Assembly (NCBI GenBank): GCA_024636405.1
Contig: JAGXHC010000124.1
Location: 1-20,048, forward strand
Direction: 5' to 3'
DNA from: Sulfitobacter sp.
GTDB lineage: Bacteria; Pseudomonadota; Alphaproteobacteria; Rhodobacterales; Rhodobacteraceae
Length of the DNA stretch: 20,048 bases
Shown: positions 1 to 7,664 of the stretch, in pieces
Position numbering within the stretch: position 1 is the first letter of the stretch
Layout of the letters: the number at the start of each line of letters is the position of its first letter
Notes under the pieces: generated by a model
Databases searched by the model: none
What the model was told of the DNA's origin: nothing
Seen by the model: only the letters and a program-made list of their open reading frames with translations
Program-made: the position numbers and the translations under genes

Positions 1-1
1 G

Positions 2-1198
2 CTGGCCTTTCCCTATATTCTGTTCATTTCGCTGGCGGCGCTGGTCTCTGGCGTGTTGAACGCGACCGGACGCTTTATGGCAGCGGCGGCGGCACCTGTT
101 GTGCTGAACGTGATCTTTATCAGCGCGGTTCTGATCGGGGCGGCGTTGGGGCAGCCCGGATCAATTGCGCTGGGTATCGGCATTGACCAGGCCCTTGGGC
201 TGCGTGTCGGCGACACGCTGGCCCTTTCGGTGCCGTTGGCCGGGGCCGCACAGTTGGCGCTGGTGTGGTGGGCGGCGCGCAAAGCGGGCTTTACCCTGCG
301 GATCGCACGCCGCCCCCGCCTGACACCTGAACTCAAGCGCCTGGCAATCATTGCCTTCCCCGCTGCGATGGCGGGCGGTGTGGTGCAGATCAATCTGTTG
401 ATCGGCCGGCAGGTCGCCAGCTTTTTCGATGGCGCGGTGGCCTGGCTAAGCTATGCTGACCGGCTTTATCAACTGCCGCTGGGAGTGGTCGGGATCGCCA
501 TCGGTGTGGTGTTGCTGCCGGACCTGTCGCGCAGGCTAAAGGCCGGGGACGACGCGGGCGCGCAATCCACCCTGAGCCGCGCAGCAGAAGTGTCGCTGGC
601 GCTGACAATCCCGTCTGCCGTGGCGCTGGTGATCGTGCCTTTCACGCTGTCTTCGGTGTTGTTCGGACGCGGTGCGGCCACCGTAGACGACACAGCAGCG
701 ATTGCGCTTGCCGTTGCGGTTTATGGTCTTGGCCTGCCTGCTTTTGTCCTGCAGAAAATTCTGCAACCGCTCTATTTCGCGCGTGAAGACACGCGGCGGC
801 CATTCCATTTTGCCGTTGTTGCGCTGATCATCAATGCGCTGGTCGCCATCGGGCTTTCACCCTTTATCGGCTGGATCGCGGCGGCTCTGGCGACGACGCT
901 GGCAGGCTGGGGCATGTTTGCCCTGCTGGCCATCGGTGCGCGCCGCTACGGCGATGCCGCGCGCTTTGACGCACGGTTTCACAAACGCATCTGGCGAATC
1001 CTTGCCGCATCGGCGGTCATGGGGGTCGCGCTGTGGATCGGCAATGCAGCGCTGCAACCTTTTCTCGGGTTGCCGTGGTGGCGCGGTCTCGCGTTGCTGG
1101 TGCTGATCTGTATCGGGGCGGTCAGCTATTTTGGTACTGGCCAATTGATTGGTGCGTTCCGGCTATCCGAATTCAAAAACGCGATACGCCGTGGCTGA
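2..1198 (+). CDS. murJ: Lipid II flippase MurJ, C-terminal part (5' end outside window)
   Basis: The reading frame is open from the first bases of the window, so the gene starts upstream; about 398 residues are present. The protein is a chain of hydrophobic membrane segments separated by short basic loops, with the MurJ/MVF-like stretch FPYILFISLAALVSGVLNA at the visible start and the loop segment SYADRLYQLPLGVVGIAIG in the middle. MurJ flips the peptidoglycan precursor lipid II across the inner membrane. A full-length MurJ has about 510-530 residues and 14 membrane helices, so roughly the last three quarters are seen. It ends 9 bp before the convergent rhomboid-family gene, with no room for a separate terminator. 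Family assignment rests on the motifs and overall hydrophobic pattern. Confidence 0.9.
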   Translation: MAFPYILFISLAALVSGVLNATGRFMAAAAAPVVLNVIFISAVLIGAALGQPGSIALGIGIDQALGLRVGDTLALSVPLAGAAQLALVWWAARKAGFTLRIARRPRLTPELKRLAIIAFPAAMAGGVVQINLLIGRQVASFFDGAVAWLSYADRLYQLPLGVVGIAIGVVLLPDLSRRLKAGDDAGAQSTLSRAAEVSLALTIPSAVALVIVPFTLSSVLFGRGAATVDDTAAIALAVAVYGLGLPAFVLQKILQPLYFAREDTRRPFHFAVVALIINALVAIGLSPFIGWIAAALATTLAGWGMFALLAIGARRYGDAARFDARFHKRIWRILAASAVMGVALWIGNAALQPFLGLPWWRGLALLVLICIGAVSYFGTGQLIGAFRLSEFKNAIRRG

Positions 1199-1207
1199 TG
1201 GTGCGTA

Positions 1208-1894
1208 TTACCGCCGCTGAAGCCGCGCGCGCAGTCGGGCCCATTCACCCGGCGCAAAAAGATAGCTAAGCCCGAATCCGGCGACAAATCCCGCAAGTTC
1301 CGCCACCCAAAGCATGCCGGTTTCAAAGAAAACGCCCCAAACAAGCTGGAGCCCCATCAGCACTGCAATCAACGAAAACGCGCGGTACTGCTCCGCCCCG
1401 CGTCCCGCCAGCTTTCGCCACGTCACAAATGAATAGCCGCCGATCAGCCCATAGACCCCCGGATATGCCCCCGAAAGCCACATTGGATCATTCAACAGCA
1501 ATCCGTAGACCAGCGCGCCAAAAATGCTGGCCCCAAAGAAAATCGCGAGAAAGGCAATCTGCCCCATCGCTTCTGCCACCATCTTGCCAAGCGCCAGCAA
1601 CAGCACAACAGCAAAAATCGAATGGGAAAACCCAAGATGGATGAACGGGTAGGTCACCAACCGCGCGGCCTGCCGAAACGAGTATTGCCCGCCCGACACC
1701 ATCCAGTCAAAGATATCGCCCGAAAAGCCGTAGTCACGGATCAGCGCCAGGCGCCATCCCACTGCGCCAGGTCCACCCACAATCCCCGCCTCGCCCAGCG
1801 ACAGCGCGGCCTCTGTCTCTGCGATGGCAAGAAACAGCAACAGCACGGAAGGCGGCATCGGGTTGACGGGGGGCTGGAAATCAGGGTCTTGCAT
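1208..1894 (-). CDS. Rhomboid-family membrane protein lacking catalytic Ser and His
   Basis: This encodes 228 residues with about six hydrophobic segments, the right size for a bacterial rhomboid core. The ATG follows AAGGAG by about 7 nt. Rhomboids are intramembrane serine proteases using a Ser in GxSx (helix 4) and a His in HxxG (helix 6). Here the helix-4 motif reads [12 protein letters not shown], with Tyr where E. coli GlpG has Ser201. The helix-6 motif reads [11 protein letters not shown], with Glu where GlpG has His254. Both catalytic residues therefore appear to be missing although the surrounding Gly-rich packing motifs remain. The reading frame is intact, so this looks like a maintained pseudoprotease rather than a decayed gene. 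It is divergent from trpS and convergent with murJ. Fold assignment is fairly sure; the function is unknown. Confidence 0.78.
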   Translation of the reverse strand: MQDPDFQPPVNPMPPSVLLLFLAIAETEAALSLGEAGIVGGPGAVGWRLALIRDYGFSGDIFDWMVSGGQYSFRQAARLVTYPFIHLGFSHSIFAVVLLLALGKMVAEAMGQIAFLAIFFGASIFGALVYGLLLNDPMWLSGAYPGVYGLIGGYSFVTWRKLAGRGAEQYRAFSLIAVLMGLQLVWGVFFETGMLWVAELAGFVAGFGLSYLFAPGEWARLRARLQRR

Positions 1895-1969
1895 GGGCGC
1901 TCCTTGACGGGGGTCAGCGCCATGAGTAAGCCGGGCGCGCAGCCAAATCCAGCCCTAGAGGTGCGACAG

Positions 1970-2986
1970 ATGCCAGATAGCCAATTCACCCCGCGTGTCT
2001 TTTCGGGAATCCAGCCGTCGGGGGATCTGCACCTGGGAAACTATCTGGGCGCGATCCAGCGTTTTGTGCGGATGCAGGCGGAAGATTTCCAGACGATTTA
2101 CTGTATGGTCGATCTGCACGCGATCACCGTTTGGCAGGACCCGGCCAAGCTTAAACACGCGACGCGCGAATTGGCAGCGGGTTTCATTGCGTCAGGTATC
2201 GACCCGGAAAAGTCCATCCTGATCAACCAATCCGCCGTGCCGGAACATGCACAGCTGGCGTGGATCTTCAACTGTGTCGCGCGCATGGGTTGGATGGGGC
2301 GGATGACCCAGTGGAAAGACAAAGCCGGCAAGAACGCCGAAGCGGCCAGTCTGGGTTTGTTTGCCTATCCTGCGCTGATGGCGGCGGATATTTTGGTCTA
2401 TCACGCGACACATGTGCCGGTGGGCGAGGATCAGAAGCAGCATCTGGAGCTGACCCGCGATATCGCGGCCAAGTTCAACAATGATTACGGCGTCGACTTC
2501 TTTCCGATGACCAAACCGGTGATTGAGGGGGCCGCAACGCGGGTCATGTCGTTGCGCGACGGTTCCAAGAAAATGAGCAAGTCCGACCCGTCTGACGCAT
2601 CCCGTATCAACATGACGGATAATGCCGAAACGATCGCCAAGAAGATCCGCAAGGCCAAGACCGATCCGGACGCCCTGCCCTCAGAGGCGGCCGGCCTTGA
2701 AGGGCGACCAGATGCGCGCAATCTGGTCAACATTTATGCCGCCCTGAATGATCAGACAGTGGACGCCGTTCTTGCCGACGTGGGCGGCCAGCAATTTGGC
2801 ACCTTCAAACCCCTGCTTGCGGAACTGGCAGTCAGCAAGCTTGCCCCGATTTCAACGGAAATGGCCCGCCTCATGGCCGATCGGGCAGAGATTGACCGCA
2901 TCCTCGCACGCGGTGCCGAACAGGCCCGCGAGATCACGGCGCCGATCCTGAAGAAGACCTATGAAATCGTGGGAATGGTGGGCTGA
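1970..2986 (+). CDS. trpS: Tryptophan--tRNA ligase
   Basis: Class I aminoacyl-tRNA synthetase that charges tRNA-Trp with tryptophan in the cytoplasm; 338 residues, the usual TrpRS length. The class I signatures are present: [13 protein letters not shown] near the N-terminus (HIGH-type) and KKMSKS about 200 residues in (KMSKS loop, ATP binding). The frame is open further upstream, but the ATG at 1970 has GAGG 8 nt before it and lies just before the conserved [13 protein letters not shown] start of the family. An in-frame ATG at 1922 would add 16 residues and has a weaker ribosome binding site. The gene is divergent from the rhomboid-family gene across 75 bp and appears to be transcribed alone. 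Confidence 0.95.
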   Translation: MPDSQFTPRVFSGIQPSGDLHLGNYLGAIQRFVRMQAEDFQTIYCMVDLHAITVWQDPAKLKHATRELAAGFIASGIDPEKSILINQSAVPEHAQLAWIFNCVARMGWMGRMTQWKDKAGKNAEAASLGLFAYPALMAADILVYHATHVPVGEDQKQHLELTRDIAAKFNNDYGVDFFPMTKPVIEGAATRVMSLRDGSKKMSKSDPSDASRINMTDNAETIAKKIRKAKTDPDALPSEAAGLEGRPDARNLVNIYAALNDQTVDAVLADVGGQQFGTFKPLLAELAVSKLAPISTEMARLMADRAEIDRILARGAEQAREITAPILKKTYEIVGMVG

Positions 2987-2991
2987 CAACG

Positions 2992-3011
2992 TCACTCATA
3001 GACAAGAGTGA
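2992..3011 (+). terminator. Weak hairpin after trpS
   Basis: TCACTC (2992-2997) pairs with GAGTGA (3006-3011) around an 8-nt loop, starting 5 nt after the trpS stop codon. There is no T-run after it, so it is only a weak terminator candidate. I see nothing else in the 226-bp gap to the next gene. Confidence 0.3.
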
Positions 3012-3212
3012 TTAGCGCGCGATTGGCCCGGCGGCGGCGCGCCCTCTGCGACAGGCATCAGTTGAAGACGCGCTCTGACTGATTGCCGAGGCCACGATTG
3101 CGCGCACCGACAAGCCCGCTCACGCATCTGCGCACAGCACGCGCGCGCAAGGGTCACTGGCAAATGGTCGATACCCTGCCCATATTGATCGGGACAAATA
3201 GGAGCCAATGAC

Positions 3213-3683
3213 ATGTCCCACCCTTCCGTCGGTCACATCCATCTCAAGGTGGCAGACCTTGACCGTTCCATCGCATTCTACCGCGACGTGCTGGGTTTTG
3301 ATCTGACAACGCGCTACGGCAAACAGGCCGCGTTTCTGGGTGCGGGCGGATATCATCACCACATTGGCCTCAACACCTGGGAAAGCGCGGGGGCACGACC
3401 CCCTCCGCCGGGTCATACCGGGCTTTATCACAGCGCGTTTCTCTATCCTGACCGGGCCAGCCTTGGTGCCGTGCTGCAACGGGTTCTGGATGCCGGCATC
3501 ACATTGGATGGCGCCGCTGATCACGGCGTCTCAGAGGCGGTATATCTGCGCGATCCCGATCAAAACGGGGTTGAGCTTTACCGGGACCGCCCGCGCAACG
3601 ATTGGCCCCGCAATGCTGACGGCACATTGAGCATGTCAAATGCCCCGCTGGACATTCCGGCCCTGTTGGCCGAGGCGCGATAA
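3213..3683 (+). CDS. VOC-family (glyoxalase / extradiol dioxygenase-like) protein
   Basis: This encodes 156 residues with the paired beta-alpha-beta-beta-beta modules of the vicinal oxygen chelate superfamily. The start has GGAG 8 nt upstream. Module 1 begins GHIHLKVADLDRSIAFYRDV, where His8 sits at the position of the first metal ligand. GLYHSAF carries a second His at the start of module 2, and NGVELYRDRP near the end carries the Glu ligand. The loop NTWESAGARPPPPG between the modules is typical of the CatE-like catechol 2,3-dioxygenase subgroup. A metal-dependent ring-cleavage or lyase activity on a small molecule is likely, but the substrate cannot be read from the sequence. It heads a same-strand run with the deacetylase-like, nitroreductase and EI24 genes. 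Confidence 0.82.
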   Translation: MSHPSVGHIHLKVADLDRSIAFYRDVLGFDLTTRYGKQAAFLGAGGYHHHIGLNTWESAGARPPPPGHTGLYHSAFLYPDRASLGAVLQRVLDAGITLDGAADHGVSEAVYLRDPDQNGVELYRDRPRNDWPRNADGTLSMSNAPLDIPALLAEAR

Positions 3684-3737
3684 GACAACGCGTGCCATGG
3701 ACAATTTGGGCCCGCTGCGCCAATTTCGCAATATCAT

Positions 3738-3743
3738 GGGGAG
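3738..3743 (+). promoter_or_regulatory. Ribosome binding site that decides the deacetylase start
   Basis: GGGGAG ends directly against the ATG at 3744, leaving no spacer, but is 9 nt from the in-frame GTG at 3753. The GTG is therefore preferred as the start. Confidence 0.55.
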
Positions 3744-3752
3744 ATGGCGGCG

Positions 3753-4859
3753 GTGACAACAGGATTTTTCTGGGACGAGCATTGCTTCTGGCACGCTGGC
3801 GGTAATTATGCAGCGCTGCTGCCGCTGGGTGGATTGGTCCAGCCGCTGGCAGCGGGCGGTCTGCCTGAAAGCCCTGAAAGCAAGCGTCGCTTGATGAACC
3901 TGATGCAAGTCACCGGCCTTGCCCGCGACCTTGACATGCGCGGCGCGGCTGCGGCCAGCCGAGAGGATTTGGACCGGGTGCACCCGGCGGGCTATCTGGA
4001 TGCCTTTAAATCCCTTTCCGATGCGGGCGGAGGCGAGCTTGGCCTGCGCGCGCCCTTCGCTGCTGGCGGTTTTGAGATTGCATCGCTTTCCGCCGGGCTG
4101 ACCATATCCGCCATTGCTGCGGTTGCAGGTGGTGAGTTGGCCAATGTTTACGCACTAAGCCGTCCGCCCGGCCATCACTGTCTGCCGGACTTTGCCAATG
4201 GATTTTGCCTGCTGGCCAATATCGCGATCGGCATCGAATCCGCGAAGGCCAAAGGCTTGGTCGGGCGCGTTGCCGTGCTTGACTGGGACGTGCACCACGG
4301 CAACGGGACCGAGGCGATCTTCTATGACCGTGACGATGTGCTGACAATCTCGATGCATCAGGAGGCGAATTATCCCATTGATACCGGCGCCGTGTCCGAC
4401 CGGGGGCGCGGCGCGGGGCTGGGTCATAATATCAACCTGCCCATGCACGCAGGATCAGGGCACACCGCCTATTTGCACGCAATGGACCGGGTGGTGATCC
4501 CTGCGATTGAGGCGTTCAAGCCCGATATCATCGTGGTTGCGTGCGGCTATGATGCTTCGGCCGTTGATCCGCTGGCGCGCATGCAGGCCACAGCCGCGAC
4601 CTTTGCCGCCATGACCCAGAGGATCAAAGACACCGCCGCACGTGTGTGCAAGGGCAAGCTGGTGCTGGTCCACGAGGGCGGCTATTCCGAAGTTTATGTA
4701 CCGTTCTGCGGCCACGCCACTATTGCCACCCTTGCGGGCAGCACGGTCACCGCCCCCGATCCGATGGCGCGCGTGCTTGATGCGCGCCAGCCAAACCCCG
4801 CATTTGATGCCTTTCTGCGCCAGTCCATTGATGACATGGCAAAGACGCTGGACCTGTGA
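3753..4859 (+). CDS. Class II histone deacetylase-like / acetylpolyamine amidohydrolase-family protein
   Basis: Zinc-dependent deacetylase fold of the HDAC/AcuC/acetylpolyamine amidohydrolase superfamily, 368 residues from the GTG. The catalytic set is complete: RPPGHHC gives the His pair (His141-His142), DWDVHHGNGTE gives Asp179 and His181, and CGYDASAVDPL gives Asp267 as the third zinc ligand; HEGGYSE follows near the C-terminus. The GTG start is chosen because it has proper spacing to GGGGAG and gives MTTGFFWDE, where family similarity begins; the ATG at 3744 would add three residues. In bacteria such proteins deacetylate small acetylated amines or amides or lysine side chains; the substrate here is not known. 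It ends 7 nt before the nitroreductase gene, so the two are probably cotranscribed. Confidence 0.9.
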   Translation: MTTGFFWDEHCFWHAGGNYAALLPLGGLVQPLAAGGLPESPESKRRLMNLMQVTGLARDLDMRGAAAASREDLDRVHPAGYLDAFKSLSDAGGGELGLRAPFAAGGFEIASLSAGLTISAIAAVAGGELANVYALSRPPGHHCLPDFANGFCLLANIAIGIESAKAKGLVGRVAVLDWDVHHGNGTEAIFYDRDDVLTISMHQEANYPIDTGAVSDRGRGAGLGHNINLPMHAGSGHTAYLHAMDRVVIPAIEAFKPDIIVVACGYDASAVDPLARMQATAATFAAMTQRIKDTAARVCKGKLVLVHEGGYSEVYVPFCGHATIATLAGSTVTAPDPMARVLDARQPNPAFDAFLRQSIDDMAKTLDL

Positions 4860-4866
4860 GAGACCG

Positions 4867-5445
4867 ATGCCCAAACCCAATCCCGACGCGCTTGACTTTT
4901 TGCTGACCCGGCGGTCCCGTCCGGCCAAGACGCTGGGCCTGCCGGTGCCGACGCGCGAAGAACTCATGCCACTGCTGACAGCCGCCGCGCGCACCCCCGA
5001 TCACGGCAAACTGGAACCTTGGCGGTTTATCGTGCTGGACCGGAGGGCGATGGCGCGTATGTCCGAGGTCGTGCAATCGCGCGGCAATGCGCTGGGGCTC
5101 GACGCCGAACAGATCGAAAAAGGGTGTGCCCAGTTTGATCAGGGAAACCTGGCCGTGGTCGTGGTGGCGGTGCTGAAGCCATCGGAAAAGATCCCGGCAA
5201 TCGAGCAGGCCTATTCCGCCGGTGCTGTGTGCCTGTCACTTCTCAACGCGGCACTTGCTTCGGGATGGGGCGCCAACTGGCTGAGCGGATGGCCGTCCCA
5301 TGATCAGGGCTTTGTTTTTGATACCATGGCGCTGGAGGAAAACGAGCAGGTCGCAGGCATCATCCACATCGGCACTGAAACCTCGACCCCGCCTGACCGT
5401 CCGCGCCCGAATGTCGAAAACATCACGACGTGGCTTTCCAGATGA
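4867..5445 (+). CDS. Nitroreductase-family protein (small, single-domain)
   Basis: FMN-dependent nitroreductase fold, 192 residues. The N-terminal RRSRPAKTLG and the TAAARTPDHGKLEPWRFIVL segment match the FMN phosphate and ring binding region of the YdjA/TdsD-like short nitroreductases. AYSAGAVCLSLLNAALASGWGANWLSG is the conserved dimer and FMN helix region. Such enzymes use NAD(P)H to reduce nitro compounds, quinones or related substrates; the natural substrate is unknown. The open frame continues upstream, but that part overlaps the deacetylase gene in another frame; the ATG at 4867, with GAGAG just before it, fits the family N-terminus. Its TGA overlaps the ATG of the next gene (ATGA). Confidence 0.9.
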   Translation: MPKPNPDALDFLLTRRSRPAKTLGLPVPTREELMPLLTAAARTPDHGKLEPWRFIVLDRRAMARMSEVVQSRGNALGLDAEQIEKGCAQFDQGNLAVVVVAVLKPSEKIPAIEQAYSAGAVCLSLLNAALASGWGANWLSGWPSHDQGFVFDTMALEENEQVAGIIHIGTETSTPPDRPRPNVENITTWLSR

Positions 5446-6164
5446 TATTTACCGCATTTTCACGCGCGCTGGGTCAGATTTCCGATCCGCGGTTCAGGCG
5501 GGTGCTTTTGATCGGGGTTGTGCTGTCGCTGGTGCTGCTCATTGGTGCAACAGCGGGTCTTGCGTGGTTGATTGAATGGGTGACCCCCGAAGCTGCTTGG
5601 CTGCCGGTGCTGGGCGAGGTGCGGTGGCTTGACGATCTGCTGAGCTGGGGCGCGCTGTTTCTGCTGGCCTTTTTGTCGATCTTCTTGATGGTGCCGGTTG
5701 CTTCTATGATTACATCCATGTTTCTGGATGACGTGGCCGACGCGGTGGAGGCTGAAAGTTATCCCGACCTGCCAAAGGCGCCGCGCGTCCCCTTTGGCGA
5801 TGCCCTGCGCGATACGGTGAACTTTTTGGGGGTGTTGATCGGGGCGAACCTGCTGGCGATTTTGCTGTATATCTTTTTTGCACCTGCGGCGATTTTCATC
5901 TTTTGGGCGCTGAACGGATATCTGCTGGGCCGTGAGTATTACACGCTTGCCGCAATGCGCCGGGTTGGCCGCAAACGGGCGCGTGAATTGCGGCGCAGGC
6001 ATTTTGGCACGATCTGGTTGGCCGGTATCCTGATGGCCATGCCGCTATCTGTGCCGCTGGTGAACCTGCTGATCCCGATCCTTGGTGCTGCGACGTTTAC
6101 CCATTTGTTCCATCTGTTACCACACGGGACGGCGCCAGCAGACGTTCCAAACCGTCGGCGGTAA
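5442..6164 (+). CDS. EI24/CysZ-like inner-membrane protein
   Basis: This encodes 240 residues with about five to six hydrophobic segments (roughly residues 18-45, 65-95, 125-165 and 195-225). Between segments is a polar stretch containing FLDDVADAVEAESYPDLP, a hallmark of the EI24 family that includes the sulfate permease CysZ. The motif NGYLLGREYYTLAAMRR in the second half is also family-typical. Roles in sulfate uptake (CysZ) are known for relatives, but this assignment is to family only. The ATG overlaps the stop codon of the nitroreductase gene, which implies translational coupling; an in-frame GTG at 5430 is a less likely start. The 3' end overlaps the convergent DUF1467 gene by 68 bp. 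Confidence 0.85.
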   Translation: MIFTAFSRALGQISDPRFRRVLLIGVVLSLVLLIGATAGLAWLIEWVTPEAAWLPVLGEVRWLDDLLSWGALFLLAFLSIFLMVPVASMITSMFLDDVADAVEAESYPDLPKAPRVPFGDALRDTVNFLGVLIGANLLAILLYIFFAPAAIFIFWALNGYLLGREYYTLAAMRRVGRKRARELRRRHFGTIWLAGILMAMPLSVPLVNLLIPILGAATFTHLFHLLPHGTAPADVPNRRR

Positions 6165-6390
6165 TCCAGCCAGACAGGATGATTGTCGCGACCGCCCCCC
6201 AGATCAGGATGGCGGCGACCGTTGTCCACAATGCCTTTTTCTTGAGGTGGTGCCGCTCTGGCGCGCCGGAATGCGTACCGGGAACAATATCGCCCGCATC
6301 GCCTTGGGTCTGAACGCGGATCGGAAGAGCCACAAGAAAGGTCATGAACCAGATGACCGCAAAAAGGACGATGCCTGAAACAATACCCAT
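6097..6390 (-). CDS. DUF1467 family two-helix membrane protein
   Basis: This encodes 97 residues with two membrane helices: residues about 3-24 (VSGIVLFAVIWFMTFLVALP) and about 53-73 (ALWTTVAAILIWGAVATIIL). The connecting stretch IRVQTQGDAGDIVPGTHSGA followed by a basic KKK turn is characteristic of DUF1467, a small alphaproteobacterial family of unknown function. The start lies 4 nt after the mce stop codon, so the two genes form an operon, an arrangement I believe is common in Rhodobacterales. Upstream in-frame codons belong to the mce region and are not used. The 3' end runs 68 bp into the convergent EI24 gene, so the last 22 or so codons are read on both strands. Confidence 0.88.
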   Translation of the reverse strand: MGIVSGIVLFAVIWFMTFLVALPIRVQTQGDAGDIVPGTHSGAPERHHLKKKALWTTVAAILIWGAVATIILSGWITADGLERLLAPSRVVTDGTNG

Positions 6391-6394
6391 GATG

Positions 6395-6799
6395 CTACAC
6401 CTGCTCCAGTTCGACAAGACAGCCGTTGAAATCCTTGGGGTGCAAAAACAGCACTGGCTTGCCGTGGGCGCCGATTTTTGGCTCGCCACTGCCCAGTACC
6501 CGCGCACCGCTGGATATCAGGTGATCGCGCGCGGCAAGGATATCATCCACTTCGTAGCAGATGTGATGAATTCCGCCCGACGGGTTCGTTTCCAGAAAAC
6601 CGGTGATCGGGCTGTCGTTACCCAGCGGATACAAAAGCTCAATCTTGGTATTGGGCAATTCGATAAAGATCACGGTAACCCCATGATCTGGTTCATCCTG
6701 CGGCGCGCCCACCTGTGCGCCCAACGCATTGCGGTATTGATCCGCAGCGGCGTCCAGGTCCGGAACGGCAATGGCAACATGATTGAGACGGCCGATCAT
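6395..6799 (-). CDS. mce: Methylmalonyl-CoA epimerase
   Basis: VOC-fold enzyme that interconverts the (2R)- and (2S)-methylmalonyl-CoA epimers between propionyl-CoA carboxylase and methylmalonyl-CoA mutase; 134 residues, the normal length. It opens with MIGRLNHVAIAVPDLDAA (first metal His). The central SGGIHHICYEVDDI supplies the second His, and GCLVELEQV ends the protein with the Glu ligand. PKIGAHGKPVLFLHPKDFNG is the strongly conserved epimerase signature. The ATG is preceded by AGGAGA at about 7 nt; a longer open frame upstream adds a basic stretch with no family similarity. The gene is divergent from the response regulator across 127 bp and cotranscribed with the DUF1467 gene. Confidence 0.93.
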   Translation of the reverse strand: MIGRLNHVAIAVPDLDAAADQYRNALGAQVGAPQDEPDHGVTVIFIELPNTKIELLYPLGNDSPITGFLETNPSGGIHHICYEVDDILAARDHLISSGARVLGSGEPKIGAHGKPVLFLHPKDFNGCLVELEQV

Positions 6800-6864
6800 C
6801 TGTCGTTCTCCTGCATAGATGCGGGCGTTATGCGCTGCGCCGCGACCAAGGGCAAGCGGCCGCA

Positions 6865-6879
6865 TTAACCTGCTGTTAG
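6865..6879. promoter_or_regulatory. CtrA-like site TTAA-N7-TTAG
   Basis: TTAACCTGCTGTTAG matches the CtrA consensus TTAA-N7-TTAA(C) with one mismatch. It lies in the 127-bp divergent region, about 50 bp before the response regulator start and about 65 bp before mce. CtrA controls motility and related traits in Rhodobacterales. The match is by eye only. Confidence 0.35.
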
Positions 6880-6926
6880 GCAAGCAAGCGTAACCATTGA
6901 GTCGTGACCTGTTCCAGGAGGCTCAA

Positions 6927-7646
6927 ATGGACAACACAGATCCTTTCGCAACGTCAATTCCTGCGCCAACCGCGGCCCGTCCGCTGTTGGGGCTGACCAT
7001 TCTTGTCGTCGAAGACAGCCGCTTTGCCTGCGAGGCGATGCGCCTTTTGTGTCTGCGTTCCGGTGCGCGGATCAGGCGGGCGGATTGCTTGCGGTCTGCG
7101 CGTCGACATCTTCAGGTCTACCGACCTTCCGTGGTCATCATCGATCTTGGTCTGCCCGATGGAAACGGTGCGGATCTGATTGCCGATCTGAACATCGCAC
7201 AGCCGCGTGTCAGCGCGATCATTGCCACGTCAGGCGACAGCCACCTGGAACCCGATGCCATGGCCGCTGGTGCGGACCGTTTCATCGCCAAACCGATCAC
7301 GTCGATCAGTACCTTTCAAGAAGCCGTGCTGTCCACATTGCCGCCCGATCGACGCCCAAGCGGACCGCGCGTCATGTCGAACGAAGAAGTTGCGCCCGAC
7401 CGCATCGCGTTTCAGGACGACATGGCCCATATCGCCGACGTTCTGGAAGATCCGCCTGACGAACATGCGCTGGATTACGTCGCGCAGTTCCTATGCGGTG
7501 TGGCGCGGTCAGCCAGCGATCAGTGTCTTGAGGAGGCAGCAAGGGCGTTGGCACACAAACGGGCATTGGGCCATTCCACCGCGTCGGAAACTGCGGTAAT
7601 CGCCGGCATGGTCCAACACCGGTTGGCCCAAAAGATTGCGATCTGA
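6927..7646 (+). CDS. Stand-alone response regulator (REC domain plus uncharacterised helical C-terminus)
   Basis: This encodes 239 residues. The ATG has AGGAGG at 7 nt. Residues about 23-145 form a receiver domain: LTILVVEDSR (acidic pair Glu29-Asp30), VVIIDLGLPDGNG (phosphoacceptor Asp73), the switch residue region ATSGDS, and the conserved Lys in FIAKPI (Lys122). After a Pro/Arg linker, residues about 150-239 are polar and probably helical, with no recognisable DNA-binding, GGDEF or histidine kinase domain. No sensor kinase lies beside it. It likely relays phosphorylation to a protein partner. The upstream CtrA-like site suggests it may belong to the CtrA regulon. Confidence 0.85.
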   Translation: MDNTDPFATSIPAPTAARPLLGLTILVVEDSRFACEAMRLLCLRSGARIRRADCLRSARRHLQVYRPSVVIIDLGLPDGNGADLIADLNIAQPRVSAIIATSGDSHLEPDAMAAGADRFIAKPITSISTFQEAVLSTLPPDRRPSGPRVMSNEEVAPDRIAFQDDMAHIADVLEDPPDEHALDYVAQFLCGVARSASDQCLEEAARALAHKRALGHSTASETAVIAGMVQHRLAQKIAI

Positions 7647-7664
7647 AAACATGTGTCGCTGCGG

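Noticed and set aside
1622..1969. Long upstream extension of the trpS frame
   Set aside because: It lies opposite the rhomboid-family gene and is Arg/Gln-rich shadow sequence; the ATG at 1970 has a ribosome binding site and fits the family start.
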